Assembly: GCA_022266195.1 (NCBI GenBank)
Contig: WHVY01000002.1
Coordinates: 9,191,001-9,255,000 of the forward strand
DNA length: 64,000 nucleotides
Direction of reading: 5' to 3'
From: Tetranychus cinnabarinus
Lineage: Eukaryota; Arthropoda; Arachnida; Trombidiformes; Tetranychidae
The notes beneath the pieces were generated by a model that saw nothing but the letters and a program-made list of their open reading frames with translations, was not told the DNA's origin and did no database searches. Every line of letters begins with the position of its first letter. Position 1 is the stretch's first letter. Below, piece by piece: positions 1 to 10,595 of this stretch. A program made the translations under genes and the position numbers.

Positions 1-166
1 GTTTCTCTGGGTTATTTCAACAAAATTTGCTGTACGAATAGCTATAAACAATGTTGTTTGTTTTGTTCTGTTGATTTTTTTACTTTGAATCTGCTTTCTT
101 GTTCTTCTTTTTTTGTGAATTCGCCAGTTTTTATCATTTTTTAATATCCTGTATGTTATCAAAAAG

Positions 167-1501
167 ATGACAAGTACAGAAAGTGAAGCTAATTCGTGTG
201 GTTCCACGAGAAAATCTTTCGGTAGAGGTAAAAAGAATGGTGTCAGATCTAACAAACTGGTTAAAGCTAAGAAAGGTTTAAGCTATAAACTTTCGTATTC
301 TGCTAAGGAAAAAGGCAACGGTCCTCTCTTTGGAGTTTCCATGAATGTTCAACTTCAAAAGGATGGTCACTTTGTATTTGCTACTGTAGGTAATAATAGA
401 GTTGGAGTTTATGAATGTTTAGAGGATGGAAGTATTAAAATTTTACAAGCATATTCGGATCCAGACTCTGAAGAGAATTACTATTGTTGCACTTGGACGT
501 ACAATGATACTACTCTTGACCCCATTCTTCTCGTTGCGGGAAGTAAAGGGGTCATTCGAGTCATCGACCCGGTGACAAATGATTGTATAAAACATTACAA
601 AGGTCATGGACAATCCATTAATGATCTCAAAATTCACCCACACGATCCAAATCTGTTGCTCTCTGCCAGTAAAGATTACTCTCTTCGGTTATGGAACCTC
701 AAAACAGACATTTGTATTATCATATTTGGTGGAGTTGAAGGTCACCGAGATGAAGTATTATATGCTGATTTTCATTTGAAAGGTCATAAGATCATTAGTT
801 GTGGAATGGATCATTCGCTTAAAATATGGTCTTTGGACAATGAGCGAGTTGCCGCTAAAATTAAAGACTCTTATGAATTTAATGTGGAGAAAAGTAAAAA
901 GCCGTTCAAAACGTTTAAGCTTCACTTTCCGACTTTCACTACAAGAGACATTCATAGAAATTATGTTGACTGTGTTCGATGGTATGGTAATTTTGTTTTG
1001 TCCAAATCATGTGAAAATGCAATTATTTGTTGGAAACCCGGAAAGATAGAGAACGAGAATGATTTTGAATTACCTGTTGTCAATTATACAACTGACCAAA
1101 CTACCACTATTTTACATAGATTTGATTACAAAAACAGTGAAATATGGTTTATAAGATTCTCTATGGATAGGGAACAAAAGATTTTGGCTTTAGGTAATCA
1201 AGTTGGTAAAACTTATGTTTGGGATTTAGACACTGATGACCCTGCTAATGCCAGGTGAGTAGATTTTTTGAGAAAAAATCCTTTCAAATTTTGTTTTTTA
1301 CTAATTAATTATTTAAATATCCTCTATCTTTTCAGATTTACTATCCTTTCAGCCCCAAATTGTACTACAACTATTCGCCAAACATGCCTTTCTCAAGACG
1401 GGTCCGTATTGATTTGCATTTGTGATGATGCTTCCATTTGGCGTTGGGACCGATGTGATTTAAACCAAGATGCCAAAATCGCTACCAATGGCCGTGGTTA
1501 A
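167..1501 (+). CDS. EED: EED / extra sex combs, WD40 subunit of Polycomb repressive complex 2
   Basis: Core PRC2 subunit: a nuclear WD40 propeller that binds H3K27me3 and stimulates EZH2. Two exons are inferred, 167-1254 and 1336-1501. The intron has a GTGAGT donor and a TTTTCAG acceptor, and the join keeps phase, giving 417 aa (human EED 441). The protein follows human EED nearly throughout, with motifs such as FGGVEGHRDEVL, SCGMDHSLK, TRDIHRNYVDCVRW, SKSCENAI, LALGNQVGK and CDDASIWRWDR. Of the H3K27me3 aromatic-cage positions known in human EED, the Phe (PLFG), Tyr (ENYYC) and Trp (EIWF) are present. The position equivalent to Tyr365 is Phe, still aromatic. A basic N-terminal tail of about 40 residues precedes the repeats. 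The start is the first ATG, with several upstream stops. The gene converges on GLE1; an AATAAA lies at 1926. Confidence 0.95.
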
Positions 1502-2127
1502 CTAGTATTCTTTTTAAGGCTTTTGCCTTTACAACGTGTTTATTAACCTTTTCCCTGTTAATCAATTGTTCAGTTGATTATCAACTACTTTCCTGTGCTC
1601 ATTTTCATTGGTCACCAAGCATCTTCACTCTTTCTTCCTCCAGAGTTTTTATACTCGAAATTAATCATTCTTATTATCAATCATCGCAAAATTCTCAGAT
1701 CTCATGCATTAAAAAAAGTCAATCATTTAGTTCAAACCTTGCATAAGCATCTATAGGCACAATCAATGATGCACATTTTGTCTATTATTGCAAACAATAA
1801 TGATTATAGCAAAAACAGCGAAAAACAAAACTCCCTATCATTGAATATGATTCAGCCATTTACGTTTGTAAAACAATTTTTATTTATGCGACTATTTAAT
1901 TAAATGACTATACACACTTATTTACAATAAATAAGATTTCAGGCCATCTTTTCATTATTGGTGACATTGTTGATTTACTTTCAAATAGGAATATTTGAAA
2001 GCAAGCGATAATAATCAATTTCAATAGTAATTAGTCATTTAGATTCTGAGCAATTATCCCATTTTCGTCCACATTTAAGACAGAAATATCAAAATAAATA
2101 TACAATTGTATCAGCTTAAGTTGACAT
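1502..2127. other. Convergent 3' untranslated/intergenic region between EED and GLE1
   Basis: No credible coding frame. There is an AATAAA on the plus strand at 1926-1931 (for EED) and one on the minus strand at 1884-1879 (for GLE1). The two transcripts probably end within, or overlap across, the same 100 bp. Confidence 0.5.
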
Positions 2128-3791
2128 TTAAACTCTATCGATAAATCCGTCAGGTTGACTAATATATCCGAACTTTACAAATTTGTCAATCAATTCTTTG
2201 ATAAATAATTCAAATTTGATGTAAGGCTGCCTAGTACCTTCTGCTCCAACTATTTTTGCTATCATTGGCAGGTAAACATTTTTTATAAAAAATAAAATCT
2301 TATAAAATTGCTTCTTATAACATTTGGCCATCTTAAATGATGTTATTTGCAGAAAAGCTTCTAAAATATTTGACGTAATAAAGGGATCTGGGTTTTGACG
2401 TAATTTACTTGATAACCAAATCCATCCGAAACGAATTCCATGTGGATGTTTATTTGATAATCCTACCTGGATTACTGCACCGTAAACCATTAAAAGAGCT
2501 CTACAACGTTTGAAGTAAGACTCGTTATTCTCATGCTGGATATTCGAGTAACTTGGTTTAACATAGGGACATTTTTGGATCAAAAGACCAAGAAAAAGTT
2601 TACCAAATGTAGGCGAATGGGACCAAAGCAAAGCTATTGTGGCACCAATAGGAAATGCCGCAGCGGAAACAGATGAAACCTGAACAACACCAGAGCTCTA
2701 AATCAAAAATAAAAAGATGTTAAATTAATATTGGACTCAAGTTAAATGCTTCTGAAACTCACAATGAAAGTTTTAGCGGTAAAGTGTAAACAAAAATTCA
2801 GGGCATCAGGATGTTGACAACAATCTAATTGTTTCCCTTTGTAATATATTGGTGATTTTGTTAGAAGCAAAATTAACTGTTTGGCTTTTGTCTTTACTTC
2901 TTCAACTGAATTTCTAGATATTGTATTGATTGTTGTCCGAATGAAAAGTTGAAGCTCATTTCGATAAGCTTTGAATCTATTTTCAGTAATAAAACCCACG
3001 AGCGATTTTTCAAAATTTAAACAAAATGTTTCCAGTTGATAATCAGCGTCCGGTTGACATTCAGCGACCTGTTTAGGTTCAGTGGCCTGTTTATGTTCAG
3101 CGGTCTGTCTATGTTCAGTGTCCTGTTTAATTTCATTGTCCTGTTTACATTCAGTTTCTGGCTGACATTCAATGTCCAGTTCACATTCAGTGTCCAGTTG
3201 ACATTCAGTGCCTAGTTTATATTCAGTTTCTGGCTGACATTCAGTGTCCAGTTGACATTCAGTATCCAATTTATATTCAATATTCAATTGAACATCCTTT
3301 ATCACTTTAAAATTTTCACTTTGCGGTTTCTCATCTTTAATTGTTGTATCAGGCTGTGATGGTGTGATGATTGGTTTATACATCTCTGTATCTTCATCAG
3401 TTTTATCTTCGATCAGCAACTCCTGCAATTTTGTGGCGAATGTCTTTTTATGTTCCATACTCTTGTTTTTTAGATTCTGTATTTTCGCATAATTCTCTAG
3501 TTCTTCTTTCTTTTTGTCCAAAAAACTTAGCACGTTTTCGCGTCGTATAGCTTCCAACATTTGCAACATATTACAAATAGCTTGCTCATCTTTATCCTCT
3601 TCTATTCCTTGAATCTCTTCTGACCTAGACTCAGCTGTTTCCATCGAAACTTCATCTTTAATTTTATCATCCTGCAAGATATCAGCTGCATCTGTGAAAT
3701 GAATGGGGAGTTTAAGTTTACCAGGTAGCACATAAATTGTTTGTTGGTGTGATGAAATTGAGTTGGAAGTTTGGAAATTATCACTCATCAT
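2128..3791 (-). CDS. GLE1: GLE1, nuclear-pore mRNA export factor
   Basis: GLE1 sits on the cytoplasmic face of the nuclear pore and, with inositol hexakisphosphate, activates the DEAD-box helicase DDX19/Dbp5 during mRNA export. Two exons are inferred on the minus strand: 3791-2763 (phase 0 end, GTGAGT donor) and 2697-2128. They give 532 aa. Residues about 40-130 are charged and helical, like the GLE1 coiled coil. Residues about 170-255 are a tandem hexapeptide-like repeat. The C-terminal 270 residues match the GLE1 domain: AAFPIG, KCPYV, a helical stretch ending IQVG, HPHGIRFGWIWL and a C-terminal P(D)GF motif. The human protein is longer (about 700 aa); the N-terminus is short here. The first codons and roughly 400 bp upstream are duplicated at RASA1 (see that promoter). 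The start is the first of two adjacent ATGs. Confidence 0.92.
3030..3281 (-). repeat. Tandem 18-bp (hexapeptide) coding repeat inside GLE1
   Basis: About 14 imperfect copies of an 18-bp unit encode six-residue blocks of the type ECQLDT / ECQPET / EHKQAT. The unit stays in frame, so copy-number change would alter protein length without a frameshift. It lies between the coiled-coil part and the conserved GLE1 domain. Confidence 0.85.
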
Positions 3792-4176
3792 CTAAATCGC
3801 AGAGAAGATGTAAACACAGTGAGACCGATAGAGACAGAAAGAGGGAGTATAGAAGAGGGAGAAAAAATGCAAAAGATCACAGAGATAATAGATTGAGAGA
3901 GAGATATATAAAGATAGAGAGAGGGAGAAAGGAAAAGAGAGCGAAGGAGAAATGAAATATTGAAACTCTAGAACAGGTTTGATCGTAATTATTAAACGAA
4001 TCGATGAACAATCACTAACAAAACCACGAAAACACAGCATCAGATTGATCAGATCAGAGGATCAGCCATCTTGTGGAGATAATAGTTAGCTGATAGTAAA
4101 CAACGTGAATACAAAAATTACCAGCTCTTTTAAGCGACTAATTGTCGTTATTAATTTCCAATAAAATCTCCAATGA
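3772..4176 (-). promoter_or_regulatory. GLE1 promoter, 5' UTR and first codons; inverted duplicate of the RASA1 5' region
   Basis: Read on the minus strand this block runs from about 385 bp upstream of the GLE1 ATG to codon 6-7. It is about 90% identical by eye to plus-strand 33555-33977, which ends at the same codons of RASA1. Shared landmarks are a TAAGCGACT block, an ACAAGATGGCTGATCC block, a CT-rich microsatellite tract and ATGATGAGTGATAATTTCCA over the start codon. Similarity stops there. Confidence 0.85.
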
Positions 4177-4189
4177 GTTGTAAATCTTT

Positions 4190-4610
4190 TCCTAATTAAT
4201 AAGTCAATTGCATTAAATAACTCTCAATTATTGCATTCGGGTCATAATTTCTAGGCTTTAAATGCACGAGAAACAACTTATTAAGCAAAGCAAACTCATT
4301 TAAACGCATACTTTGGTAAATAAACCATTTCTCTGGTTAAGCTTGCAAAAGATATGCAAAGAGTGCTGCCAAAGGCTCGAACATTTGAGTTGAGTGTTGC
4401 TACTTAGTGGACTCTGTAGGCAAATTAAAACTGACTCCATTAATGCTATTAAATAATATATCAGATGGGCAGTTGGTCCGAAAATCGTGGTTGAAGTTGA
4501 AATTTCATTCGCCTTTTCTCTAGAAATGGAAGCAGATTTTTTCATGAAACTTTTTTTACTCATTGCAAGGGACATGAAAGCTGAGTGTATTAGTGGGATT
4601 CAAAGATTTC
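4190..4610 (-). repeat. Single diverged copy of the palindrome repeat unit
   Basis: This block matches the inner arms of the palindrome at 7010-9695. Shared blocks include GCAAAAGATATGCAAAGAGT, CCAAAGGCTCGAACATTTGA, the stretch around CAGATGGGCAGTTGG and GGAAGCAGATTTTTTCATGA. On the minus strand it has an open frame (4575-4300) that resembles the frame at 8731-9030. No transposase or polymerase motif is visible. Confidence 0.8.
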
Positions 4611-5013
4611 TCTGAAGAGCCGTTTTCGAGAAATCAGTTTCGATGTTACAAAGCTTTTTGTGCAATTATGGACGAGGAGCAACATGATTTACGTGAACAG
4701 CATGAACGCAGTCGAAGCCATTAGTTAATTGATGTTCAAATCTAACTAATGTGAAATCAAATTTCTAGAACGTTTACAATTAAAGCCAACCTCATGGTCA
4801 AAAAGTGCCATATAATAGTAATAGCAATGTATTCTGATACAAGTTGCATCCAAACAATTCATTTACTTCAGCTCATGATGAAATTTCAGAGCTTGAATAA
4901 AGTAATTGTTCAAATTGTTGCATTATAACTCGAATTTATTTATAATAAAAAATTTATACGATACATTGATTACGCGGATCATGTTTTAAGATTTATTGTT
5001 CATTGCAAAGCTT

Positions 5014-5454
5014 TCAATGCAGTTGTACGACAAGCTTGTTGTACAGATTCAGGAGTCGTTTAAATTGTCCGATAAAGAAATTGATGACCTTTTCAAATCT
5101 TTGGTTTCCACAAAGAACTGGACTTTTATCCATTAATTCAACATCATGATGAAGTGTATCCAAAGCATTGTAAATGGATGTACTGAGTAAATGTTGGTCA
5201 GCCGTCATACTTCTAGAACGATTGGCTCGTTTCACCTCATCCATGCGACTCTCGATTCGTTTGAGCATCATTCGACCAACTACTGGTGGACTATAAATTT
5301 GAGAGATTTCTTCCAAAAAATCAACATCTTCCACTTTACCAAAGACGAGAGCTATTCCTAATAGATTGAGAAAAAAATTTTGTCGTAAAAGTTTAATTAA
5401 TTTAAACATGGACTTACCTAGCACAAGAAAAAGAAATGAGACTTTGCTGATCAT
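5014..5454 (-). CDS. Secreted protein A, short member of the cassette family
   Basis: Function unknown. Two exons are inferred: 5454-5418 (37 nt, start of the signal peptide) and 5357-5014, with a GTAAGT donor and TATTAG acceptor, giving 126 aa. The intron happens to be open, so an unspliced frame also exists. The N-terminus is a signal peptide (MISKVSFLFLVL-GIALVFG). The rest is helical and aligns with the first half of B and C: a YSPPVVG block, LMDKSPVLCG and a FEKVI block. It lacks the C-terminal half of B and C. The first of two Cys conserved in B and C is Ser here, while its duplicate A' keeps Cys. It is divergent from B, with 465 bp between the starts. A poly(A) signal (minus strand) lies at 4940-4935. 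A salivary or other secreted effector role is only a guess. Confidence 0.8.
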   Translation of the reverse strand: MISKVSFLFLVLGKSMFKLIKLLRQNFFLNLLGIALVFGKVEDVDFLEEISQIYSPPVVGRMMLKRIESRMDEVKRANRSRSMTADQHLLSTSIYNALDTLHHDVELMDKSPVLCGNQRFEKVINFFIGQFKRLLNLYNKLVVQLH

Positions 5455-5919
5455 CTTTTCTGAAAAAGAATCTTTTACTCTGAATCAATAGTATTCAGTG
5501 AATTACACTAATATTGTGACAATAATAAACTGAGTTTAGTTAATACAAGGCAGACAAATTTAATATAATTTAATATCATAATCCAGACCAAAATGGGCTA
5601 GTATCGATTTCATGGTGACTTGAAACCAATTGATTATTATTTCCACCCAATTAATGCATAATCTTACCTCATCAATATAATAATTGATTGAACAAAAAAA
5701 CATTTTCGTGTTAATTGTTTCAAACCTAGCATTCAATCTTTTAATAAAATGATTGTTTCAAGATAAATGCTATCATGCATAAAATATTCATACATGGCAA
5801 TGATTACGGTTGGTGAAAAACTTGTATAAATAACAACTTGTTCATTGCTTATAAACTATTCGAATTCAACTTTTACTGACTGATATTGTCATAAGTTTCA
5901 TTACAAAATCAAACTAAAA
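5455..5919. promoter_or_regulatory. Divergent promoter region between A and B
   Basis: A TATAAATA box lies at 5825-5832, 88 bp upstream of the B start codon. The same box stands at the matching place before B'. No equally clear TATA box is seen for A. Confidence 0.6.
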
Positions 5920-6711
5920 ATGTATTCAAAAACCTTCTTCGTTGCTTTATTATGCCTTGGTAAGTCTCGAATATTTTAATTCATTTCCTTTTTTGCTATT
6001 TTAATAAAAAATTTAATTCTCCTATTTGAACTAGGCTTGAATTTGGTCAGCTGTGACACTCAGACTGAAGATGTCCAATTCCTTACTGAGGCTTCTGGGA
6101 AATACAGTCCTGCTTTGGTCAAGAATTTGATTTTGGAGCGAATCAATCACAAGATGCAACAAATCAAAGTCATCAATTCGACCATTGGCCTCACCGATGA
6201 ACAAGTGAATCTCTGTGAAGTCATTCTCAACAGTTATGCTGTCCTCGCATCTGATATCCAGTTGATGGATGAAAGTCAAGTCATTTGTGGTGACACTACT
6301 TATGATAAGACAATCAAAGGTTTCATTGCTCAATTCGCATCACTGATTGAAACATTCACTCGAGAATTTGAATTCATGAAGATTCCCAATCTGACTCCTG
6401 ATACACCAGCAGTTCTTATCGCAAAGAAAATCACTGATTCCCAATCATTTACCTTTGTGAAATCCAAATCACTTGCTTCTATCAAAATCTTTATGAATGA
6501 TATTAAGCCATACAATACAACTGGAAAAGACGACCTCGTAAAAGCAATGGCCAGCGCTTCTTATCGAGAGCTTGAAAACACTTATGACAAAATCAATCTT
6601 ATAACCGATTCTACTCCCAACTACAGAAATATCATACACGATGCTTTGGTTCGATTTGGACAAATAATAGATGTGTTCTATAGACAATATCGAATTTTAG
6701 CAAACAAATGA
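5920..6711 (+). CDS. Secreted protein B, lineage-specific helical family
   Basis: Function unknown. Exon 1 is 5920-5959 (40 nt) and exon 2 is 6035-6711, with GTAAGT donor and ACTAG acceptor. The phase-1 join falls inside the signal peptide and gives 238 aa. The signal peptide is MYSKTFFVALLCLGLNLVSC, with cleavage likely before or near DTQTED. The mature part is predicted largely helical, with two Cys that are also conserved in C (VNLCEV and QVICGD), so one disulfide is plausible. The C-terminal end carries IDVFYRQ, shared with C. No transmembrane segment is seen after the signal. AATAAA is at 6756-6761. It belongs to a six-gene family in this window that shares one exon layout. Close copy: 16294-17085. 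I do not recognise a named family. Confidence 0.88.
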
Positions 6712-7009
6712 AAGTTTTAAATTTTTGTCAATGTAAAAGAGTAGTAAAAAAAATCAATAAAATATTAGCAATTTGTTAAGTATCTGTTTTCACTTAACTT
6801 TAATCAACCAACCACCAAACTCTGCTAAGAATTTTCAAACCTTAGGAAACTAACTTTAGGATCAATTCGCCCTAACTAATGACGAATCCTGAGAAAAATA
6901 TAATCAAAACCAAACCTATCTTATAGTATTTAATAACTAAAACTGAAAATAACTCAAGATCATATTTGAGCAAAATCAACATACGCATTATTTATAAGAT
7001 GGTAAAAAA

Positions 7010-9695
7010 CAAATCTGGTTGTTTCTAAAAAGACACAATCAAATCGATTTTTACATGCATGCACAAATGAGCAAGAACGGGTGAAAATATTAATAAATAA
7101 ATTTCTTTCAAATTCAGGCTCTGTTGGTTTGTAGGCAATTAGAAACTGAGTCCATTGACAATATTGAATAGTTCATCCGATGAATAGTCTTAGAGAAAAT
7201 CTGGTTCGAAGTTGAAACTTGCAAAGCTTTTTGTACAAATATGAAGGCAGATTTTTTCATAAAACTTATAATACTGAACTATCTTCTGATGATAAACCAG
7301 GAAATATATTCATTTTGAGAAATAGAACTTTTGTTTTTCTGCAAAACGGATAAGTTCGATTTTCAGTTGAACCGATCGTTTTTTAAGACCATAAAAGTTA
7401 GAGAGCTGAAACTTATTATTTGTGCATAAAAATTGTTGGCGAACATTATGGATTAAATAATTTTAACAATTTAATAACAGTTCTTTCCGATTTCGGCCAT
7501 TCGTCTTAAAACTTCGACCCTCAATATTTCAACAATGGCATCACCTACAATCATTATTCTTTCATTAATTTAACCATTTACTAATTAATAGTCTAATACA
7601 ATTTAAATAAATTCAATGAACGCATTTAAGTCATGGTTTTTGGGCTATAAATGCACGAGAAACAACTCATTTAACAAAATAAACTCATATAAGCCAATAT
7701 CTTGCTAAATAAACCATTTTTCTGGTTAAGCTTGCAAAAGATATGCAAAGAGTGCTGCCAAAGGCTCGAACATTTGAGTTGAGAGTTTATGCTTAGTGAG
7801 ATTTGTAGAGACATAAGAACTGAGTCGATTGATGCTATTAAATAATTTATCAGATGGACAGTTGGTCAGAAAATCGAGGTTAAAGTTGAGACTTTGATCG
7901 CCTTTTCTTCAGCAATGGAAGCAGATTTTTCCATGAAACTTATTCTACCAATGTAACTTTTAATGACCAACAATAAAATGGTCTTATTTTGAGAAAAAAC
8001 ATTTTCTGTCTCTTATAAAACAGATCAGTTCGATTTCTAGTTAAAGTGACCCTATTCTGTGATCGTAAGACTGAGCAAATTGAAACTTATCATTTGTCCA
8101 TAAAAATTGGTGTTCTATATCCTGTATTAAATAATTTTTTCAGTTTACAGCTAGTTCTCTTGATTTTGGCCATTGGCCTTAAAACTTCGGTGCTCAATAT
8201 TTTGAAAACGGCATCACCTAAAATCATCATTCTTTGACCAAACATTAGATTTTAACATAGGCTATAATATAAAGAAACTTGTGACCATTCGAGATCCTTT
8301 GAAAAAAGTTATAGCATAAGTAATTTTGAGCTTGATTTATAAAGCTAAATGATTATTCATGCACAAATCTTATGTGTATATGCATCATTTAATGAATTTC
8401 TCATTGCAAAACTCAGTTTTCTTAGGTATTCAGTTATAGCTCATGATAAAATCTAATGTTTGGGGAAAGAATGGTGATTGTACCTCACTCCATTCTCGAA
8501 AGATTCAGGTTCAAAGTTGCAAGTCCAATGGCCAAAATCGAGAGAACTATTGGTAAATTGAAAAAAGTATCTAATCCATGATAAGTAGAAACAATTTTTA
8601 CTGACCGATAATAAGTTTCAACTCGCTAACTTTTACGATCATAGAATGAGGCCACTTTAACTAAAAATCGAAATAATCGGTTTTAAAGGCAAAATAAAAT
8701 GTTATTAATCAAAATAAGTCCATTTTCTGGTTGGCTATCAAAAGTTACATTCGTAAACTAAATTTCATGAAAAAATATGCTTCCACGGCTGAGCAAAAAG
8801 CGATCGAAGTTTCAACTTTGACTTCGATTTTCTCGAAAACTATCTATCAGATGAATTATTTAATAGCATCAATCGACTCAGTTTTCATGTCCCTACCAAG
8901 TCCACTAAACAGCAACCCTCAATTCAAATGTTCGAGCCTTTGGCAGCACTCTTTGCATTTCATTTACAAACTAAACCAGAAAATTGCTTTATTTAGCAAG
9001 ATATTGGTTGTTATGAGTTTTTTTTGTTAAAGTAGTTGTTTCTCGTGCATCTATAGCCCAATAATTATGACCCGAATACAATAATGGAGAGTTATTAAAT
9101 GCAATTGACTTTAATTAAGGACTGTTAATTAGGAAAGGATTAAATTGGTTATTAAGAATGATTATTTTAAGTGATGCCTTTCTCGAATTATTGAGGTTCA
9201 AAGTTTTGAGTCCAATGGCCAAGATCAAGAGAGTTATTGTTAAATTATTAAAATTATTTTATCCATAATATTCGCCAACAATTTTTATGCACAAATAATA
9301 ATTTTCAGCTCTCTAACTTTTATAATCCTAGGAAACGATCGGTTCAACTGAAAATCGAACTTATCCGTTTTGCAGAAAAACAAAAGTTATATTTCTCAAA
9401 ATGAATATATTTCGTGGTTTATCATCAGAAGGTAGTTCAGTATTATAAGTTTCTTGAAAAAATCTGCTTCCATAATGGTAAAAAAAGCTTTTCAAGTTTC
9501 AACTTCGAACCAGATTTTCTCTAAGACTATCTATCGGATGAATTATTCAATATTGCCAATTGCCTCGTTTTTCAATTGCCTACAAACCAATAGAGTCTGA
9601 ATTTGAAAGTAATTTATTTTCACCCGTTTTTGCCCATTTTTCTTGCAGTGTTTGTGTCAATTTGTGACAATTGTGTCTTTTTAGTAGCAAATATC
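7010..9695. repeat. 2.7-kb imperfect palindrome (arms about 1.2 kb, spacer about 230 bp)
   Basis: The left arm, about 7010-8235, is repeated as the reverse complement at about 8465-9695. Each arm itself holds two diverged copies of one unit, in the order U1-U2 / U2'-U1'. Matching landmarks are ATTGTGTCTTTTTAG (left arm as reverse complement; right arm direct, near 9675), GGTTTGTAGGCAATT (near 7130, inverted near 9580) and GCAAAGAGTGCTGCCAAAGG (near 7745, inverted near 8945). By eye the arms are roughly 80-85% identical. A further partial unit lies at 4190-4610. The second cassette lacks the palindrome. A transcript through it would fold into a long hairpin. No transposase or terminal signature is seen, so it may be a foldback element or a local inverted duplication. 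Confidence 0.8.
8731..9030 (+). other. Open frame conserved among repeat units (coding status unclear)
   Basis: This 99-codon frame encodes a peptide with MKKYAS, SIFSKTIY, LIASIDSV and CSSLWQHSLH. The minus-strand copy at 4575-4300 is open and keeps CSSLWQHSLH and much of the rest. The reverse complement of 7960-7660 keeps the frame with one stop, and the outer arm near 9450-9600 keeps its first part. No signal peptide, domain or family is recognised. It could be a relic coding exon or just young repeat DNA that has not yet gained stops. Confidence 0.25.
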
Positions 9696-10595
9696 AAATC
9701 TTGGTTAAATGAATGATTGTCAAAGCAAGCAAATCTTTCTGTAACTTGACGAAGGTTTATTTCATTATGAATTGGGGTCTTGTTAAAGTGGATTGACTTT
9801 CTTACAATCTCTATTAGGTTGTCACATATATTTTGCTGTTCGATATGCAGTTTGATTGACATTTTAGCTAATCAAAGTAAGCACCATCAAGCATTATAAC
9901 GTCTTAATTTGAAGAATATATGATTTTGGAGAACAGAAGATCTTTTGGAAAAATAAAAATTGTTCATCAAAGATGTGAAAATTTGTTTCGATTGAATTGA
10001 GACAGATGTTGCCGTAAATCTTGCAAAAAAATCCAACACAGTTGTTGTTAGTTAAATCTTAGTTCCGATCTTATCTATTTTAGTTTCATATTGGAATCAT
10101 CCATCATGCAAAGCATCATTTCAAAAACAATTTACTAAGATTAGCAGCTATCATCATCAGAACGAATGTGAAACAGCCCATCCAATTCTGGAATTATTGT
10201 TTTTCGCGAGAGCAATGATACTCAAATAAACTTGAATAATATCACGATTACGAATTTTCCAGCAAATTTATTGGCAAAAAAACAAGAAATGTCGATAGAA
10301 ACAAAATGTAACATTGCAGCCTAAATTGAAACGCCGATAAAAGACTGATTATATTACATTATACATTTTATGTTTCATATTATATTAGCATAATGACACA
10401 AGCATGAAAACTGGAAGATAAAATTTCTGTTACAATATTATTCAACATTGCAGTTTTTAATTCAATCATAAAATCCAAAGCAAATTATCAGAGATGAGAA
10501 ACAATTGATTGAGTTAAATATGAAATATAAAAATAAGAGTAAACCTTCATTTCTATTTTGTTATAACCAGATTCAAACACATTAAACCTTTTAAA
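9696..10595 (+). promoter_or_regulatory. Upstream region of gene C
   Basis: It is homologous to 17690-17847 plus 19723-20429 upstream of C', with small insertions and deletions. A TATAAAAA box lies at 10526-10533, 70 bp before the C start codon. Position 9878-9879 (TA) corresponds to the site that carries the Tigger insertion in the other copy. A minus-strand open frame at 9862-9620 is not conserved in the paralogous copy and I do not call it. Confidence 0.55.

Noticed and set aside
3792..4040. 82-codon minus-strand frame (and its match at 33875 on the plus strand) upstream of GLE1 and RASA1
   Set aside because: It runs through a CT-rich microsatellite in the 5' UTR. It is open because both copies are recent duplicates, not from coding constraint.
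9620..9862. 80-codon minus-strand frame upstream of C
   Set aside because: The homologous stretch upstream of C' (17690-17847) does not keep the frame, so it is probably chance.
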